Assembly: GCF_021129155.1 (NCBI RefSeq)
Contig: NZ_JAJOMC010000022.1
Location: 1-64,000 of the forward strand
DNA length: 64,000 nucleotides
DNA from: Arthrobacter sp. AK04
GTDB taxonomy: Bacteria; Actinomycetota; Actinomycetes; Actinomycetales; Micrococcaceae
Reading direction: 5' to 3'
A program made the position numbers and the translations under genes. Shown here one piece after another: positions 25,600 to 33,940 of this stretch. Each line of letters opens with the position of its first letter. Positions within the stretch are counted from its first letter, which is position 1. The notes under the pieces are model-generated. The model worked only from the letters and a program-made list of their open reading frames with translations. It was not told where the DNA came from and did not search any database.

Positions 25600-27458
25600 C
25601 CAGCACAACCACCGGCAAGGCCGCCAAGCGGGTCCGGGCCGCCCTCGCCGCCGTGGACGCGGTGGCCCGGCCGGAAATCTGGATCACCCTCCGCGGGGCG
25701 GACGAGCTCCTGGCCGAAGCAGCGGCGATCGACACCGCCGCTGCAGGGGGCGCGGACCTGCCCCTCGCCGGGCTCCTGCTCGCCGTCAAGAACAATGTTG
25801 ACGTGGCGGGCATCCCCACCACGGCGGCCTGCCCCGGCTTTGCGTACACGCCGGAACAGGATGCGGAAGCAGTGGCCCGGCTCCGTGCTGCCGGCGCCCT
25901 GGTCCTGGGCGCCACCAACCTGGACCAGTTCGCCACCGGGCTCGTCGGCACACGGAGCCCGCACGGTGCGGTCCGCGATTCCCGCCGCCCGGACTTCATC
26001 TCCGGCGGTTCCAGCTCCGGGTCCGCGGTTGCCGTGGCGCTGGGCCTGGTGGACATCGCCATCGGGACGGACACCGCCGGCTCGGGCCGGGTGCCCGCCG
26101 GGCTGCAGGGAATCGTGGGCATCAAACCGACGCTGCACGTGGTGTCCACGGCCGGGGTAGTGCCGGCGTGCCGGTCCTGGGACGCCGTCACCATCTTTGC
26201 CCGCCACCTGTCCACGGCAGAACTCGCCATGGGGGTCATGGCTGGAGGTGCGCGGCCCTGGCCGGCGAACATCCGGCTGGCTGCGCCGGAGCGGCCACGT
26301 GTTGCGTACCCCGCAAGCCTTCCGGCGCTGCCCGCATCCTGGGCCGCGGAGTTCCACCGGAACATCAACCGGCTGCGGGAGCTGGGCGTGGACGCCGAAG
26401 CCATCGAATTCGATGCCTTCCTCGACGCAGCCCGGCTGCTGTACGACGGCGGGCTGGTGGCCGAGCGCTATGCCGCCGTCGGCGGATTCCTTGAAAGTGA
26501 ATTCCTTGAAAAGGGCGACGGCGGCGCTGGCGGCCCGGCGGGCATCGACCCCACGGTGGAGGGCATCATCCGGGCCGCGGGCACAGTGCCTGCCCACCGG
26601 TACGTGGCTGATACGGCCAGGCTGGAAGCGCTGAAGGACAAGGCGATGGCGCAGCTGGACGGGTTTGATGTGCTGCTAATCCCTACCGCCCCGTTCCACC
26701 CCACCCTTGCCGAGGTGGCCGCGGATCCTGTGGGCGTGAACTCGCTGATGGGCACCTACACAAACTTCTGCAACCTGTTCGACCTGTGCGCGGTGGCGGT
26801 TCCTGCCGGTGAAGTGGACGGCGCCCAGTTCGGCCTGACCGTGGTGGGGCGGACCTTCGACGACGCCGTTGCCGCCGAGATTGCGCGCCGGCTGGAGTCA
26901 ACCCCGGACGTGCCGGCGCTCTTTGCCGGGGGCGCGGTACCGGCAGCAGCGGACGAAGCCGCCAGTCCGTCGTCGTCCGTTCCCTGGCCGCTGGCCGCAG
27001 GTGCCAAGGCCGTGCCGCTCGTTGTGGTGGGCGCGCACCGCAAGGGCCAGCCGCTGGCGCCGCAACTGGAGGAACTGGGCGCCGCCTGGGACGGCCCGGT
27101 GCGGACCGCGGCCCGCTACCGCATGGTGTCCCTGGACACCGTGCCGCCCAAGCCGGGGGTGTACCGCTCGGACGACGGCGCAGCGCTGGTGGGTGAGCGG
27201 TGGCTGGTGTCCCCGGCAGGGCTGGGCGCGTTCCTGGCTGCCCTGCCCGAACCCATGCTGCTGGGCTCCATTGAGCTCGCGGACGGGTCGAAGGCTGTGG
27301 GGTTTGCCTGCGATGCTGTGGCTGCTGCCGGCGGGGAGGACATCACCCGCTATGGCGACTGGCTGGCGGACCGCGCCGGGGGAGGCCAGTCCAGGAGCAT
27401 CTGGCAGGACCTGGGTGACGCGGCCCTGGCCGGCTTCAGCAGGGGAGAGCGCACCTGA
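25596..27458 (+). CDS. atzF: Allophanate hydrolase
   Basis: The 620-residue enzyme splits allophanate into ammonium and CO2 and completes the pathway begun by the carboxylase. The N-terminal amidase-signature domain has the Ser-cisSer-Lys triad: K65 in AVKNNVDV, GGSSSGSAVAVALG (about 138-150) and S163 in TDTAGSGR. The C-terminal domain after about residue 465 (VPLVVVGAHRKGQPL, GVYRSDDGAALVGERW) is the allophanate-hydrolase-specific part that decarboxylates the intermediate. ATG overlaps the carboxylase stop by 4 bp. It is the last gene of the operon; a long inverted repeat follows. Confidence 0.94.
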   Translation: MTSTTTGKAAKRVRAALAAVDAVARPEIWITLRGADELLAEAAAIDTAAAGGADLPLAGLLLAVKNNVDVAGIPTTAACPGFAYTPEQDAEAVARLRAAGALVLGATNLDQFATGLVGTRSPHGAVRDSRRPDFISGGSSSGSAVAVALGLVDIAIGTDTAGSGRVPAGLQGIVGIKPTLHVVSTAGVVPACRSWDAVTIFARHLSTAELAMGVMAGGARPWPANIRLAAPERPRVAYPASLPALPASWAAEFHRNINRLRELGVDAEAIEFDAFLDAARLLYDGGLVAERYAAVGGFLESEFLEKGDGGAGGPAGIDPTVEGIIRAAGTVPAHRYVADTARLEALKDKAMAQLDGFDVLLIPTAPFHPTLAEVAADPVGVNSLMGTYTNFCNLFDLCAVAVPAGEVDGAQFGLTVVGRTFDDAVAAEIARRLESTPDVPALFAGGAVPAAADEAASPSSSVPWPLAAGAKAVPLVVVGAHRKGQPLAPQLEELGAAWDGPVRTAARYRMVSLDTVPPKPGVYRSDDGAALVGERWLVSPAGLGAFLAALPEPMLLGSIELADGSKAVGFACDAVAAAGGEDITRYGDWLADRAGGGQSRSIWQDLGDAALAGFSRGERT

Positions 27459-27469
27459 CCCCGCCACAG

Positions 27470-27532
27470 GAGTTTTTGTCCAGATATGCAGGCTTCAAGG
27501 CACCTTAACCCTGCATATCTGGACAAAAACTC
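27470..27532. terminator. Long perfect inverted repeat, probable bidirectional terminator
   Basis: The arms 27470-27492 and 27510-27532 are perfect complements over 23 bp, with a 17-nt loop. A run of five T lies near the base of the left arm and five A in the right; no T-run follows the stem. It separates the convergent allophanate hydrolase and alpha/beta hydrolase genes. Confidence 0.75.
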
Positions 27533-27548
27533 GGCCCGGGGGCCGTGC

Positions 27549-28406
27549 CTAGCCCTTGAAATACTCCGAGATGTCCGTCACCAGTTCATCAACGGCGGCA
27601 GGGATGGAACCGTGGAAGCCCTTGGGGGAGAGCTCGTACGTGCTGCCGGGGACGGCGGCGTGCAGGCGCTCGGCTGTTGCCTTGTAGTAGCTGGGGCTCT
27701 TGCCGCCGGCCATGAAGTGGGTGTTGGCGGGAAGCACGCTGAAGTCCCTGGCGTGGTCCGCATCCTTGTAGGCAGCCCGCAGTTCGCCTACGCCGCTGGG
27801 CATGACCTCGCGGAACATCTTGTTCACCTTGGTCCGGGACAGCACGGCCATCAGCCCTGCAAGGACTGGCTCGGGGATCTTGGACATCGCCGAGCCGGCG
27901 CTCGTGGCCTTCTTCATGTGGGCCAGGGCATGCCCCACCCTGCCGTTGTTCACAGCGTCCTCGAACCCGTCCAGCCAGCCGGTGTCGATGCTGCCGTCAA
28001 TATTGACGGCGGGGTCGTACACCGCCAGCTTGTCCGGCACGTAGGCAGTCCCGGTGAACTCCTGGACGGCGTTCAACGCCACGGAACCGCCCAGGCTGTG
28101 GCCCAGGATGTTCCGGGCGCCGGTGGCATCCAGGACGGTGCGGACATCCGCGATCTCGGTGGCCATGGAGTAGTCGGCAGGCTGCCCGGAGGAGCTGCCG
28201 CGGCCCCGGCGGTCGTACACGTCCACGGCCCATCCTTCGCCCAGGCCATTTGCAAGCGCCTCGGAAAACGGCCGGTAGATCAGGGCAGTCAGGAAGGCGC
28301 CCCCGATCACCAGCACACGGCGCTCTCCCGGCGCATCCTCGCTGCCGTAGCTGTACAAAGCCAGCCGGCCGCCGTCGTGCGTTGGAAGTACCTGTTCTTT
28401 CACCAC
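27549..28406 (-). CDS. Alpha/beta hydrolase, paralogue B
   Basis: The 285-residue alpha/beta hydrolase contains VLVIGGAFLTALIYRPF (oxyanion region), VYDRRGRGSSSGQPADYS, GHSLGG nucleophile elbow (about residue 102), KLAVYDPAVNIDG, and a C-terminal His in PKGFHGSIPAA. It is homologous to the hydrolase at 16941-17777. Two GTG codons, 28406 and 28403, are possible starts. The minus-strand TAGGAT ends six nucleotides before the second, which favours a leaderless start at 28403. It is divergent from lysS with about 100 bp between. The substrate is unknown. Confidence 0.87.
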   Translation of the reverse strand: MVKEQVLPTHDGGRLALYSYGSEDAPGERRVLVIGGAFLTALIYRPFSEALANGLGEGWAVDVYDRRGRGSSSGQPADYSMATEIADVRTVLDATGARNILGHSLGGSVALNAVQEFTGTAYVPDKLAVYDPAVNIDGSIDTGWLDGFEDAVNNGRVGHALAHMKKATSAGSAMSKIPEPVLAGLMAVLSRTKVNKMFREVMPSGVGELRAAYKDADHARDFSVLPANTHFMAGGKSPSYYKATAERLHAAVPGSTYELSPKGFHGSIPAAVDELVTDISEYFKG

Positions 28407-28493
28407 CCCATCCTAGGCGGGACTGCGCTGCCGTCCCGGGCGCGGCGGGGACTGGGCGGGTTGCGCCCGGATCCGGCCTGCCCGAAGTCCCGG

Positions 28494-28499
28494 TAAACT
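28494..28499 (+). promoter_or_regulatory. -10 element of lysS giving a leaderless mRNA
   Basis: TAAACT ends eight nucleotides before the GTG at 28508. A transcript starting 7-8 nt downstream would begin at or next to the start codon. No Shine-Dalgarno sequence lies in the expected place. No good -35 is seen, which is common in actinobacteria. Confidence 0.5.
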
Positions 28500-28507
28500 T
28501 GGGGATT

Positions 28508-30040
28508 GTGACTTCCCAAAACACCCCCGCGCCCAAGAACGCCCCAGAGCCCGTCGATGCCAGCGAGCAGATGCGGATCCGCATGGAGAAGCGGGCCAGA
28601 CTTCTTGAGCGCGGCGCCGAGGCGTACCCGGTAGGTGTGGAACGGACGCATTCCCTCGCCGAGGTCCGTGAAAAGTACGCCCACCTCGAGGCGGATGACA
28701 CCACCGGAGACGTCGTGGGCGTCACCGGACGCGTCGTCTTTGTCCGCAACACCGGAAAGCTGTGCTTCGCCACCCTCCAGGAGGGCGGAACCGACGGCAA
28801 GGGCACCCGGCTGCAGGCCATGCTCAGCCTCGCCAATGTGGGTGAGGAAGCGCTCGCCGACTGGAAGGCGCTGGTTGACCTCGGGGACCACGTGTTCATC
28901 AAGGGCGAGGTCATCTCCTCCCGCCGCGGCGAGCTCTCGGTCATGGCGGAATCCTGGTCCATGGCCTCCAAGGCCCTCCGCCCCCTGCCGGTGCTGCACG
29001 CCGAACTGAACGAGGAAACCCGCGTCCGCCAGCGCTACGTGGACCTGATGGTCCGCGATGAAGCCCGCGAAATGGTCTACACCCGCGCAGCCATCACCCG
29101 CTCCATCCGCGAGACGCTTTTCCGCCACCGCTACGTCGAGGTGGAAACCCCCATCCTGAACCTGGTCCACGGCGGTGCCCTGGCCCGCCCGTTCGAGACC
29201 CACATGAACGCCTTCGACCAGAAGATGACCCTGCGCATCGCCACCGAGCTGTACCTTAAGCGCGCCGTGGTGGGCGGGATCGACCGCGTGTACGACATGG
29301 GCCGCGTGTTCCGCAACGAGGGCGTGGACTCCACCCACAGCCCCGAGTTCACCACCCTTGAGTGCTACGAGGCGTGGGCAGACCAGTTCGTCATGGCCGA
29401 ACGCATCAAGGAGATCATCCTCGACGCCGCCGACGCCGTGGGTGCCGGACGTGTCCTGCAGACAGAGGCGGGGGAGATCAACCTCGACGGCGAGTGGGCC
29501 TGGCTGGCGGTTTACCCGGGGCTTTCCGCCGCCGTTGGCCAGGAAGTGACACCTGAGACGCCGCTTGAGGTGCTTCGCGAGATCGCCGAAAAGCACGAGG
29601 TCAAGGTGGACCCGAAGTGGGACGCCGAGAAGCTGGCTGTTGAACTGTTCGGCGAAATCGTGGAACCAACACTGCTGAACCCCACCTTCGTCTACGACTA
29701 CCCGCCGTCGGCCCAGCCGCTGGCCCGCCCGCACCGGGAGGACGGCCGGCTGATCGAGGCCTGGGACCTCATCATCGGCGGCATGGAGCGCGGCACTGCC
29801 TTCTCCGAACTGATCGACCCCGTCATCCAGCGCGAAAGGCTCACCGAGCAGTCGCGCCACGCCGCCGCCGGTGACGATGAGGCCATGCAGCTGGACGAGG
29901 ACTTCCTGCGCGCGCTGGAATACGGCGCTCCGCCCATGGGCGGAATCGGCCTGGGCATCGACCGTCTGGTCATGCTGTTCACCGGCGCCGGAATCCGCGA
30001 AACCATCCTTTTCCCGCTCCTCAAGCCCGAAGGGCACTGA
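28508..30040 (+). CDS. lysS: Lysyl-tRNA synthetase, class II
   Basis: The 510-residue cytoplasmic enzyme charges tRNA-Lys. An N-terminal OB-fold anticodon domain (VVGVTGRVVFVRNTGKLCFATLQ) is followed by the class II catalytic core: VETPILNLVHGGALARPF, motif 2 VFRNEGVDSTHSPEFTTLECYEAW, and motif 3 GGIGLGIDRLVMLFTG near the C terminus. The GTG at 28508 is preferred: it follows a -10 hexamer at leaderless distance and upstream codons are untypical. Followed after 2 bp by a small membrane-protein gene and then lsr2, the usual actinobacterial order. Confidence 0.96.
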   Translation: MTSQNTPAPKNAPEPVDASEQMRIRMEKRARLLERGAEAYPVGVERTHSLAEVREKYAHLEADDTTGDVVGVTGRVVFVRNTGKLCFATLQEGGTDGKGTRLQAMLSLANVGEEALADWKALVDLGDHVFIKGEVISSRRGELSVMAESWSMASKALRPLPVLHAELNEETRVRQRYVDLMVRDEAREMVYTRAAITRSIRETLFRHRYVEVETPILNLVHGGALARPFETHMNAFDQKMTLRIATELYLKRAVVGGIDRVYDMGRVFRNEGVDSTHSPEFTTLECYEAWADQFVMAERIKEIILDAADAVGAGRVLQTEAGEINLDGEWAWLAVYPGLSAAVGQEVTPETPLEVLREIAEKHEVKVDPKWDAEKLAVELFGEIVEPTLLNPTFVYDYPPSAQPLARPHREDGRLIEAWDLIIGGMERGTAFSELIDPVIQRERLTEQSRHAAAGDDEAMQLDEDFLRALEYGAPPMGGIGLGIDRLVMLFTGAGIRETILFPLLKPEGH

Positions 30041-30042
30041 CC

Positions 30043-30222
30043 ATGGAATACGTGGCCGTCCTCCTCCCGTCCATTGTGGTGGGCCTGCTTTTCTGGTTCG
30101 CCATGAAATCGATCTTCAACGCGGACAAGGCAGAGCGCCAAGCCGAGGCCCAGGCACAGGCAGAAGCCGAAAGCCGGATTGCGGCACCCACGGACCGGCC
30201 GGACCCGGAAACGAAAAGATAA
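30043..30222 (+). CDS. Small single-pass membrane protein downstream of lysS
   Basis: A 59-residue protein: a hydrophobic segment at residues 4-20 (VAVLLPSIVVGLLFWFA) precedes a charged helix rich in Ala, Glu and Gln (DKAERQAEAQAQAEAESRI) and a proline/acidic tail. It starts 2 bp after the lysS stop and ends before the lsr2 promoter, so it is probably co-transcribed with lysS. Frame, GC-rich wobble and position support a real gene. It is easily missed because it is under 60 residues. Function unknown. Confidence 0.65.
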   Translation: MEYVAVLLPSIVVGLLFWFAMKSIFNADKAERQAEAQAQAEAESRIAAPTDRPDPETKR

Positions 30223-30267
30223 ACCCCCAGATTTTCTTGCCAATATCCTCTGGAACCATTGGGTACT

Positions 30268-30297
30268 TTGACGCGTTGCCATAAAAAGAGTCATACT
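30268..30297 (+). promoter_or_regulatory. lsr2 promoter
   Basis: TTGACG (30268-30273) and CATACT (30292-30297) are 18 bp apart within an AT-rich stretch that contrasts with the GC-rich surroundings. The lsr2 start is about 60 bp downstream. Since Lsr2 prefers AT-rich DNA, this region is also a candidate site for autoregulation. Confidence 0.6.
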
Positions 30298-30356
30298 TTT
30301 TAGGAAACATCCTGCTTTTCTGAAAACCGAACCCATTCCAAAAGGAAGTCTTTTAA

Positions 30357-30689
30357 ATGGCACAGAAAGTAAACATCATCCTCGTTGATGATCTGGATGG
30401 GGGATCCGCAGACGAGAATGTGAAGTTTGGCCTTGACGGGGTCAACTACGAGATTGACCTTTCGGCGTCAAACGCCGCCGAGCTCCGCTCTTCGCTTGAG
30501 CGGTTTGTAGCAGCCGCACGGAAATCCTCCGGCGGGGGCCGGGTCGTCCGAAGCAAAGCAGCAGCCAGCGGCCGCAGCCACGATTCTGCCCAAATAAGGC
30601 AGTGGGCGCGTGAAAACGGCTACACGGTTAACAGCCGCGGCCGAATTCAGGCCGAAATCCAGGAAGCCTACCAAAAGGCAAATTCCTAG
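30357..30689 (+). CDS. lsr2: Lsr2 nucleoid-associated protein
   Basis: The 110-residue actinobacterial H-NS analogue bridges AT-rich DNA and silences acquired genes. The N-terminal dimerisation domain starts MAQKVNIILVDDLDGG and contains VNYEIDLSASNAAELRSSLERFV. The C-terminal DNA-binding domain has IRQWARENGYTVNSRGRIQAEIQEAY, including the RGR AT-hook-like core. AAAGGAAG precedes the ATG. It has its own promoter and a strong terminator downstream, so it is monocistronic. Confidence 0.97.
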   Translation: MAQKVNIILVDDLDGGSADENVKFGLDGVNYEIDLSASNAAELRSSLERFVAAARKSSGGGRVVRSKAAASGRSHDSAQIRQWARENGYTVNSRGRIQAEIQEAYQKANS

Positions 30690-30708
30690 TTCTGCCCAAG
30701 GCGCCGGT

Positions 30709-30746
30709 AAGCCCTGCTCCCCAACAACGGGGAAGCGGGGCTTTTT
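30709..30746 (+). terminator. Rho-independent terminator after lsr2
   Basis: A GC-rich stem (arms 30709-30722 and 30729-30743, one bulged A) closes a 6-nt loop and runs into TTTTT. The rest of the gap to clpC (30747-31017) shows no gene; it holds short GC-rich hairpins and the clpC ribosome binding site. Confidence 0.88.
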
Positions 30747-31017
30747 CCGTTCCCGGACTTAACCCTGCTTAGCGGCCCGGCCCGGCAATTCGGTTTTAGC
30801 GGCCTCCATGTTGCAAAGGCTCCCGGGTGGTGGCGGTGTGCGTGCCCTGCCCGGCAGGAGGTGCCGGCGGGGCCGTGCGAAAGGCGGCGGGGGCACCCGC
30901 GGACGGCCCGCCGTCGTATTCCCGAAGCCACCACGGTTTCCCCTGTGGCGAACACGCTCCACAACCAGTGGCCAGCCACGTAGCATCAAAGTACGTCGTA
31001 GCTAGGAGTGTGGCGAA

Positions 31018-33510
31018 ATGTTTGAGCGATTTACGGACCGTGCCCGTCGCGTAGTTGTGCTTGCCCAAGAAGAGGCACGCATGCTGAACCACAATTACAT
31101 CGGTACCGAACACATCCTCTTGGGTCTGATCCATGAGGGTGAGGGTGTTGCCGCCAAAGCTCTTGAGTCCTTGAGCATTTCGCTCGACGGCGTTCGCGAG
31201 CAGGTGCAGGAGATCATCGGGCAGGGCCAGCAGGCGCCGTCCGGACACATACCCTTCACCCCCCGTGCCAAGAAGGTGCTGGAGCTCTCGCTGCGCGAAG
31301 CCCTCCAGCTGGGCCACAACTACATCGGCACGGAGCACATCCTGCTGGGCCTCATCCGCGAGGGTGAGGGTGTTGCTGCCCAGGTGCTGGTCAAGCTCGG
31401 CGCCGACCTGAACAGGGTCCGCCAGCAGGTCATCCAGCTCCTCTCGGGCTACCAGGGCAAGGAGACCACCGGCGCAGGCGTCGGCTCCGGCCAGCCCGAG
31501 GGCGCGCCGGCAGGATCCGTCGTCCTGGACCAGTTCGGCCGCAACCTCACCCAGGCTGCGCGCGAAAACAAGCTGGACCCGGTCATCGGACGCGAGCAGG
31601 AGATGGAACGCGTCATGCAGGTCCTCTCCCGCCGTACCAAGAACAACCCGGTCCTGATCGGTGAGCCGGGCGTCGGCAAGACCGCCGTCGTCGAGGGCCT
31701 TGCCCAGGCGATTGTCCGCGGCGACGTCCCCGAGACCATCAAGGACAAGCAGCTTTACACCCTGGACCTCGGTTCGCTGGTGGCAGGCTCACGCTACCGC
31801 GGTGACTTCGAAGAGCGCCTGAAGAAGGTCCTCAAGGAAATCCGCACCCGCGGGGACATCATCCTCTTCATCGACGAGATCCACACCCTGGTGGGTGCCG
31901 GTGCCGCCGAAGGCGCAATCGATGCTGCCTCCATCCTGAAGCCCATGCTGGCCCGCGGAGAGCTGCAGACCATCGGCGCCACCACGCTGGATGAGTACCG
32001 CAAGCACATCGAAAAGGATGCTGCCCTGGAGCGCCGCTTCCAGCCGATCCAGGTCAAGGAACCCTCCGTGGCGCACGCCATAGAGATCCTCAAGGGCCTG
32101 CGCGACCGCTATGAGGCGCACCACCGCGTCACCATTACCGACGGCGCCCTTGCCTCTGCTGCCAGCCTCGCCGAGCGCTACATCTCTGACCGCTTCCTGC
32201 CGGACAAGGCGATCGACCTGATCGACGAAGCCGGCGCCCGGCTGCGCATCCGCCGCATGACCGCTCCGCCGGAGCTCAAGGCCATGGACGAGCGCATCGC
32301 CAAGCTGAAGATGGAAAAGGAGTCCGCGATTGACGCGCAGGACTTCGAAGGTGCAGCCGCGCTCCGTGACAAAGAGCAGAAGATGATCACCGAACGTGCC
32401 GAGAAGGAACGCCACTGGAAGTCCGGCGGCATGGACGACATCTCCGAGGTGGATGAGGACCTCATCGCCGAGGTGCTGGCCAACTCCACCGGCATCCCCG
32501 TATTCAAGCTGACCGAGGAAGAGTCCTCGCGCCTGCTGAAGATGGAAGACGAACTGCACAAGCGCGTCGTCGGCCAGAACGAGGCCATCAAGGCCCTGTC
32601 CCAGGCCATCCGCCGCACCCGTGCAGGGCTCAAGGACCCCAAGCGTCCCGGTGGCTCGTTCATCTTCGCCGGCCCCACCGGCGTCGGCAAGACTGAGCTG
32701 GCCAAGGCACTCGCGGAGTTCCTGTTCGGTGAAGAGGACGCCCTCATCACGCTGGACATGTCCGAGTACTCCGAGAAGCACACCGTCTCGCGGCTCTTCG
32801 GTGCCCCTCCGGGCTATGTGGGCTACGAGGAAGGCGGCCAGCTGACCGAGAAGGTCCGGCGCCGTCCGTTCTCCGTGGTGCTGTTCGACGAAGTGGAAAA
32901 GGCCCACGCGGACCTTTTCAACTCGCTGCTGCAGATCCTGGAAGACGGCCGGCTGACCGACTCCCAGGGCCGCGTGGTGGACTTCAAGAACACCGTGATC
33001 ATCATGACCACCAACCTGGGCACCCGGGACATCTCCAAGAGTGTGGCCACCGGCTTCCAGTCCGGCACCGACACGCAGACCGGCTACAACCGCATGCGCG
33101 CCCGTGTGACGGAGGAACTCAAGCAGCACTTCCGCCCCGAGTTCCTGAACCGTGTGGATGACGTTGTGGTGTTCCCGCAGCTCACCCAGGACGAGATCAT
33201 CGAGATCGTGGACCTCTTCGTCACCCGGCTGGAGAAGCGCCTCAAGGACAAGGACATGGGCATCGAGCTCACGCCCGCTGCCAAGGTGCTCCTCGCAACC
33301 CGCGGCTACGACCCCGCCATGGGTGCCCGGCCGCTGCGCCGCACCATCCAGCGCGAGATCGAGGACCAGCTCTCCGAGAAGATCCTCTTCGGCGAGATCC
33401 ACGCCGGCGACATCGTCGTAGTGGACGTGGAAGGCGAAGGCGACGACGCGAAGTTCACGTTCGCCGGCAACGCCAAGCCACGCATCCCGGAAATCGCTCC
33501 GAGCGTCTAG
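31018..33510 (+). CDS. clpC: ATP-dependent Clp protease ATPase subunit ClpC
   Basis: The 830-residue Hsp100 unfoldase feeds proteins to ClpP. Two ClpN repeats at about residues 1-145 ([13 protein letters not shown] occurs in both) bind adaptors. The first AAA domain has Walker A GEPGVGKT (about 216-223) and Walker [15 protein letters not shown]-like coiled coil lies at about 425-465. The second AAA domain has GPTGVGKT (about 552-559), [11 protein letters not shown] (substrate pore) and [16 protein letters not shown] precedes the ATG; a strong terminator follows the stop. Length is normal for ClpC. Confidence 0.97.
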   Translation: MFERFTDRARRVVVLAQEEARMLNHNYIGTEHILLGLIHEGEGVAAKALESLSISLDGVREQVQEIIGQGQQAPSGHIPFTPRAKKVLELSLREALQLGHNYIGTEHILLGLIREGEGVAAQVLVKLGADLNRVRQQVIQLLSGYQGKETTGAGVGSGQPEGAPAGSVVLDQFGRNLTQAARENKLDPVIGREQEMERVMQVLSRRTKNNPVLIGEPGVGKTAVVEGLAQAIVRGDVPETIKDKQLYTLDLGSLVAGSRYRGDFEERLKKVLKEIRTRGDIILFIDEIHTLVGAGAAEGAIDAASILKPMLARGELQTIGATTLDEYRKHIEKDAALERRFQPIQVKEPSVAHAIEILKGLRDRYEAHHRVTITDGALASAASLAERYISDRFLPDKAIDLIDEAGARLRIRRMTAPPELKAMDERIAKLKMEKESAIDAQDFEGAAALRDKEQKMITERAEKERHWKSGGMDDISEVDEDLIAEVLANSTGIPVFKLTEEESSRLLKMEDELHKRVVGQNEAIKALSQAIRRTRAGLKDPKRPGGSFIFAGPTGVGKTELAKALAEFLFGEEDALITLDMSEYSEKHTVSRLFGAPPGYVGYEEGGQLTEKVRRRPFSVVLFDEVEKAHADLFNSLLQILEDGRLTDSQGRVVDFKNTVIIMTTNLGTRDISKSVATGFQSGTDTQTGYNRMRARVTEELKQHFRPEFLNRVDDVVVFPQLTQDEIIEIVDLFVTRLEKRLKDKDMGIELTPAAKVLLATRGYDPAMGARPLRRTIQREIEDQLSEKILFGEIHAGDIVVVDVEGEGDDAKFTFAGNAKPRIPEIAPSV

Positions 33511-33521
33511 TTTCCACAGCC

Positions 33522-33558
33522 AAAGCCCCGCCACTCCGCAAGGAGCGGCGGGGTTTTC
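33522..33558 (+). terminator. Rho-independent terminator after clpC
   Basis: A stem of about 15 bp with one mismatch and a GCAA loop (arms 33522-33537 and 33542-33557) ends in TTTT. It is placed 12 bp after the clpC stop. Confidence 0.9.
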
Positions 33559-33634
33559 GCTTTGCCCTCCGTCCCTCAAAGTGTTGGCATCCGGCGGTCA
33601 CCTGTGGCTGAGGTCTCTGCCGCGGTTATGTCCG

Positions 33635-33714
33635 GTGCCGGCCATCAGAGATTTCCCGGCGCCTGCTCGTTCCTCGCTTTGACGGCGCCTACATAAATCC
33701 CTGATGCCCGGCAC
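33635..33714. repeat. Long imperfect inverted repeat in the clpC-S9 peptidase gap
   Basis: The arms 33635-33663 and 33684-33714 can pair over about 24 bases: GTGCCGG, CATCAG, GATTT and GGCGCC each find their complement in order, with two mismatches and one small internal loop. It does not lie at a convergent junction and has no T-run. It is followed by a second folded segment. Confidence 0.65.
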
Positions 33715-33741
33715 CTCGTGCGCGGCGGCACTTAGCGCAGG

Positions 33742-33822
33742 CGCCGGGGTCATTTGTGTAGCTTGCGTCAAAGCGACGGAGGAGCAGCAAGCGGCAAATG
33801 GCGCCGGTGGCGGCGCGACCCA
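33742..33822. repeat. Second folded segment in the clpC-S9 peptidase gap
   Basis: GGCGCC, CATTTG and CTTG on the left side are answered in reverse order by CAAG, CAAATG and GGCGCC on the right, giving a branched stem of 16 pairs around a loop of about 20 nt. No convincing gene is visible in 33559-33940; a short open frame starting at 33704 has no ribosome binding site and simply spans these repeats. Confidence 0.45.
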
Positions 33823-33940
33823 GCCAGACGCCGCTCGGGGGAGCACCGTCAAAGGTGGCCGGGTGCAGTCGTGGGGGAGCCTGGTGCGGTCGCCGCCGCC
33901 TATTTTGTGATGTGGGACACGGTCGGGTTGAATCGGGGGC

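Noticed and set aside
31789..33579. Long minus-strand open frame opposite clpC
   Set aside because: It mirrors the highly conserved clpC gene, even crosses its terminator, and has no ribosome binding site.
33704..33910. Possible 68-residue plus-strand gene in the clpC-S9 peptidase gap
   Set aside because: There is no ribosome binding site, the sequence is low in complexity, and it runs through the inverted repeats.
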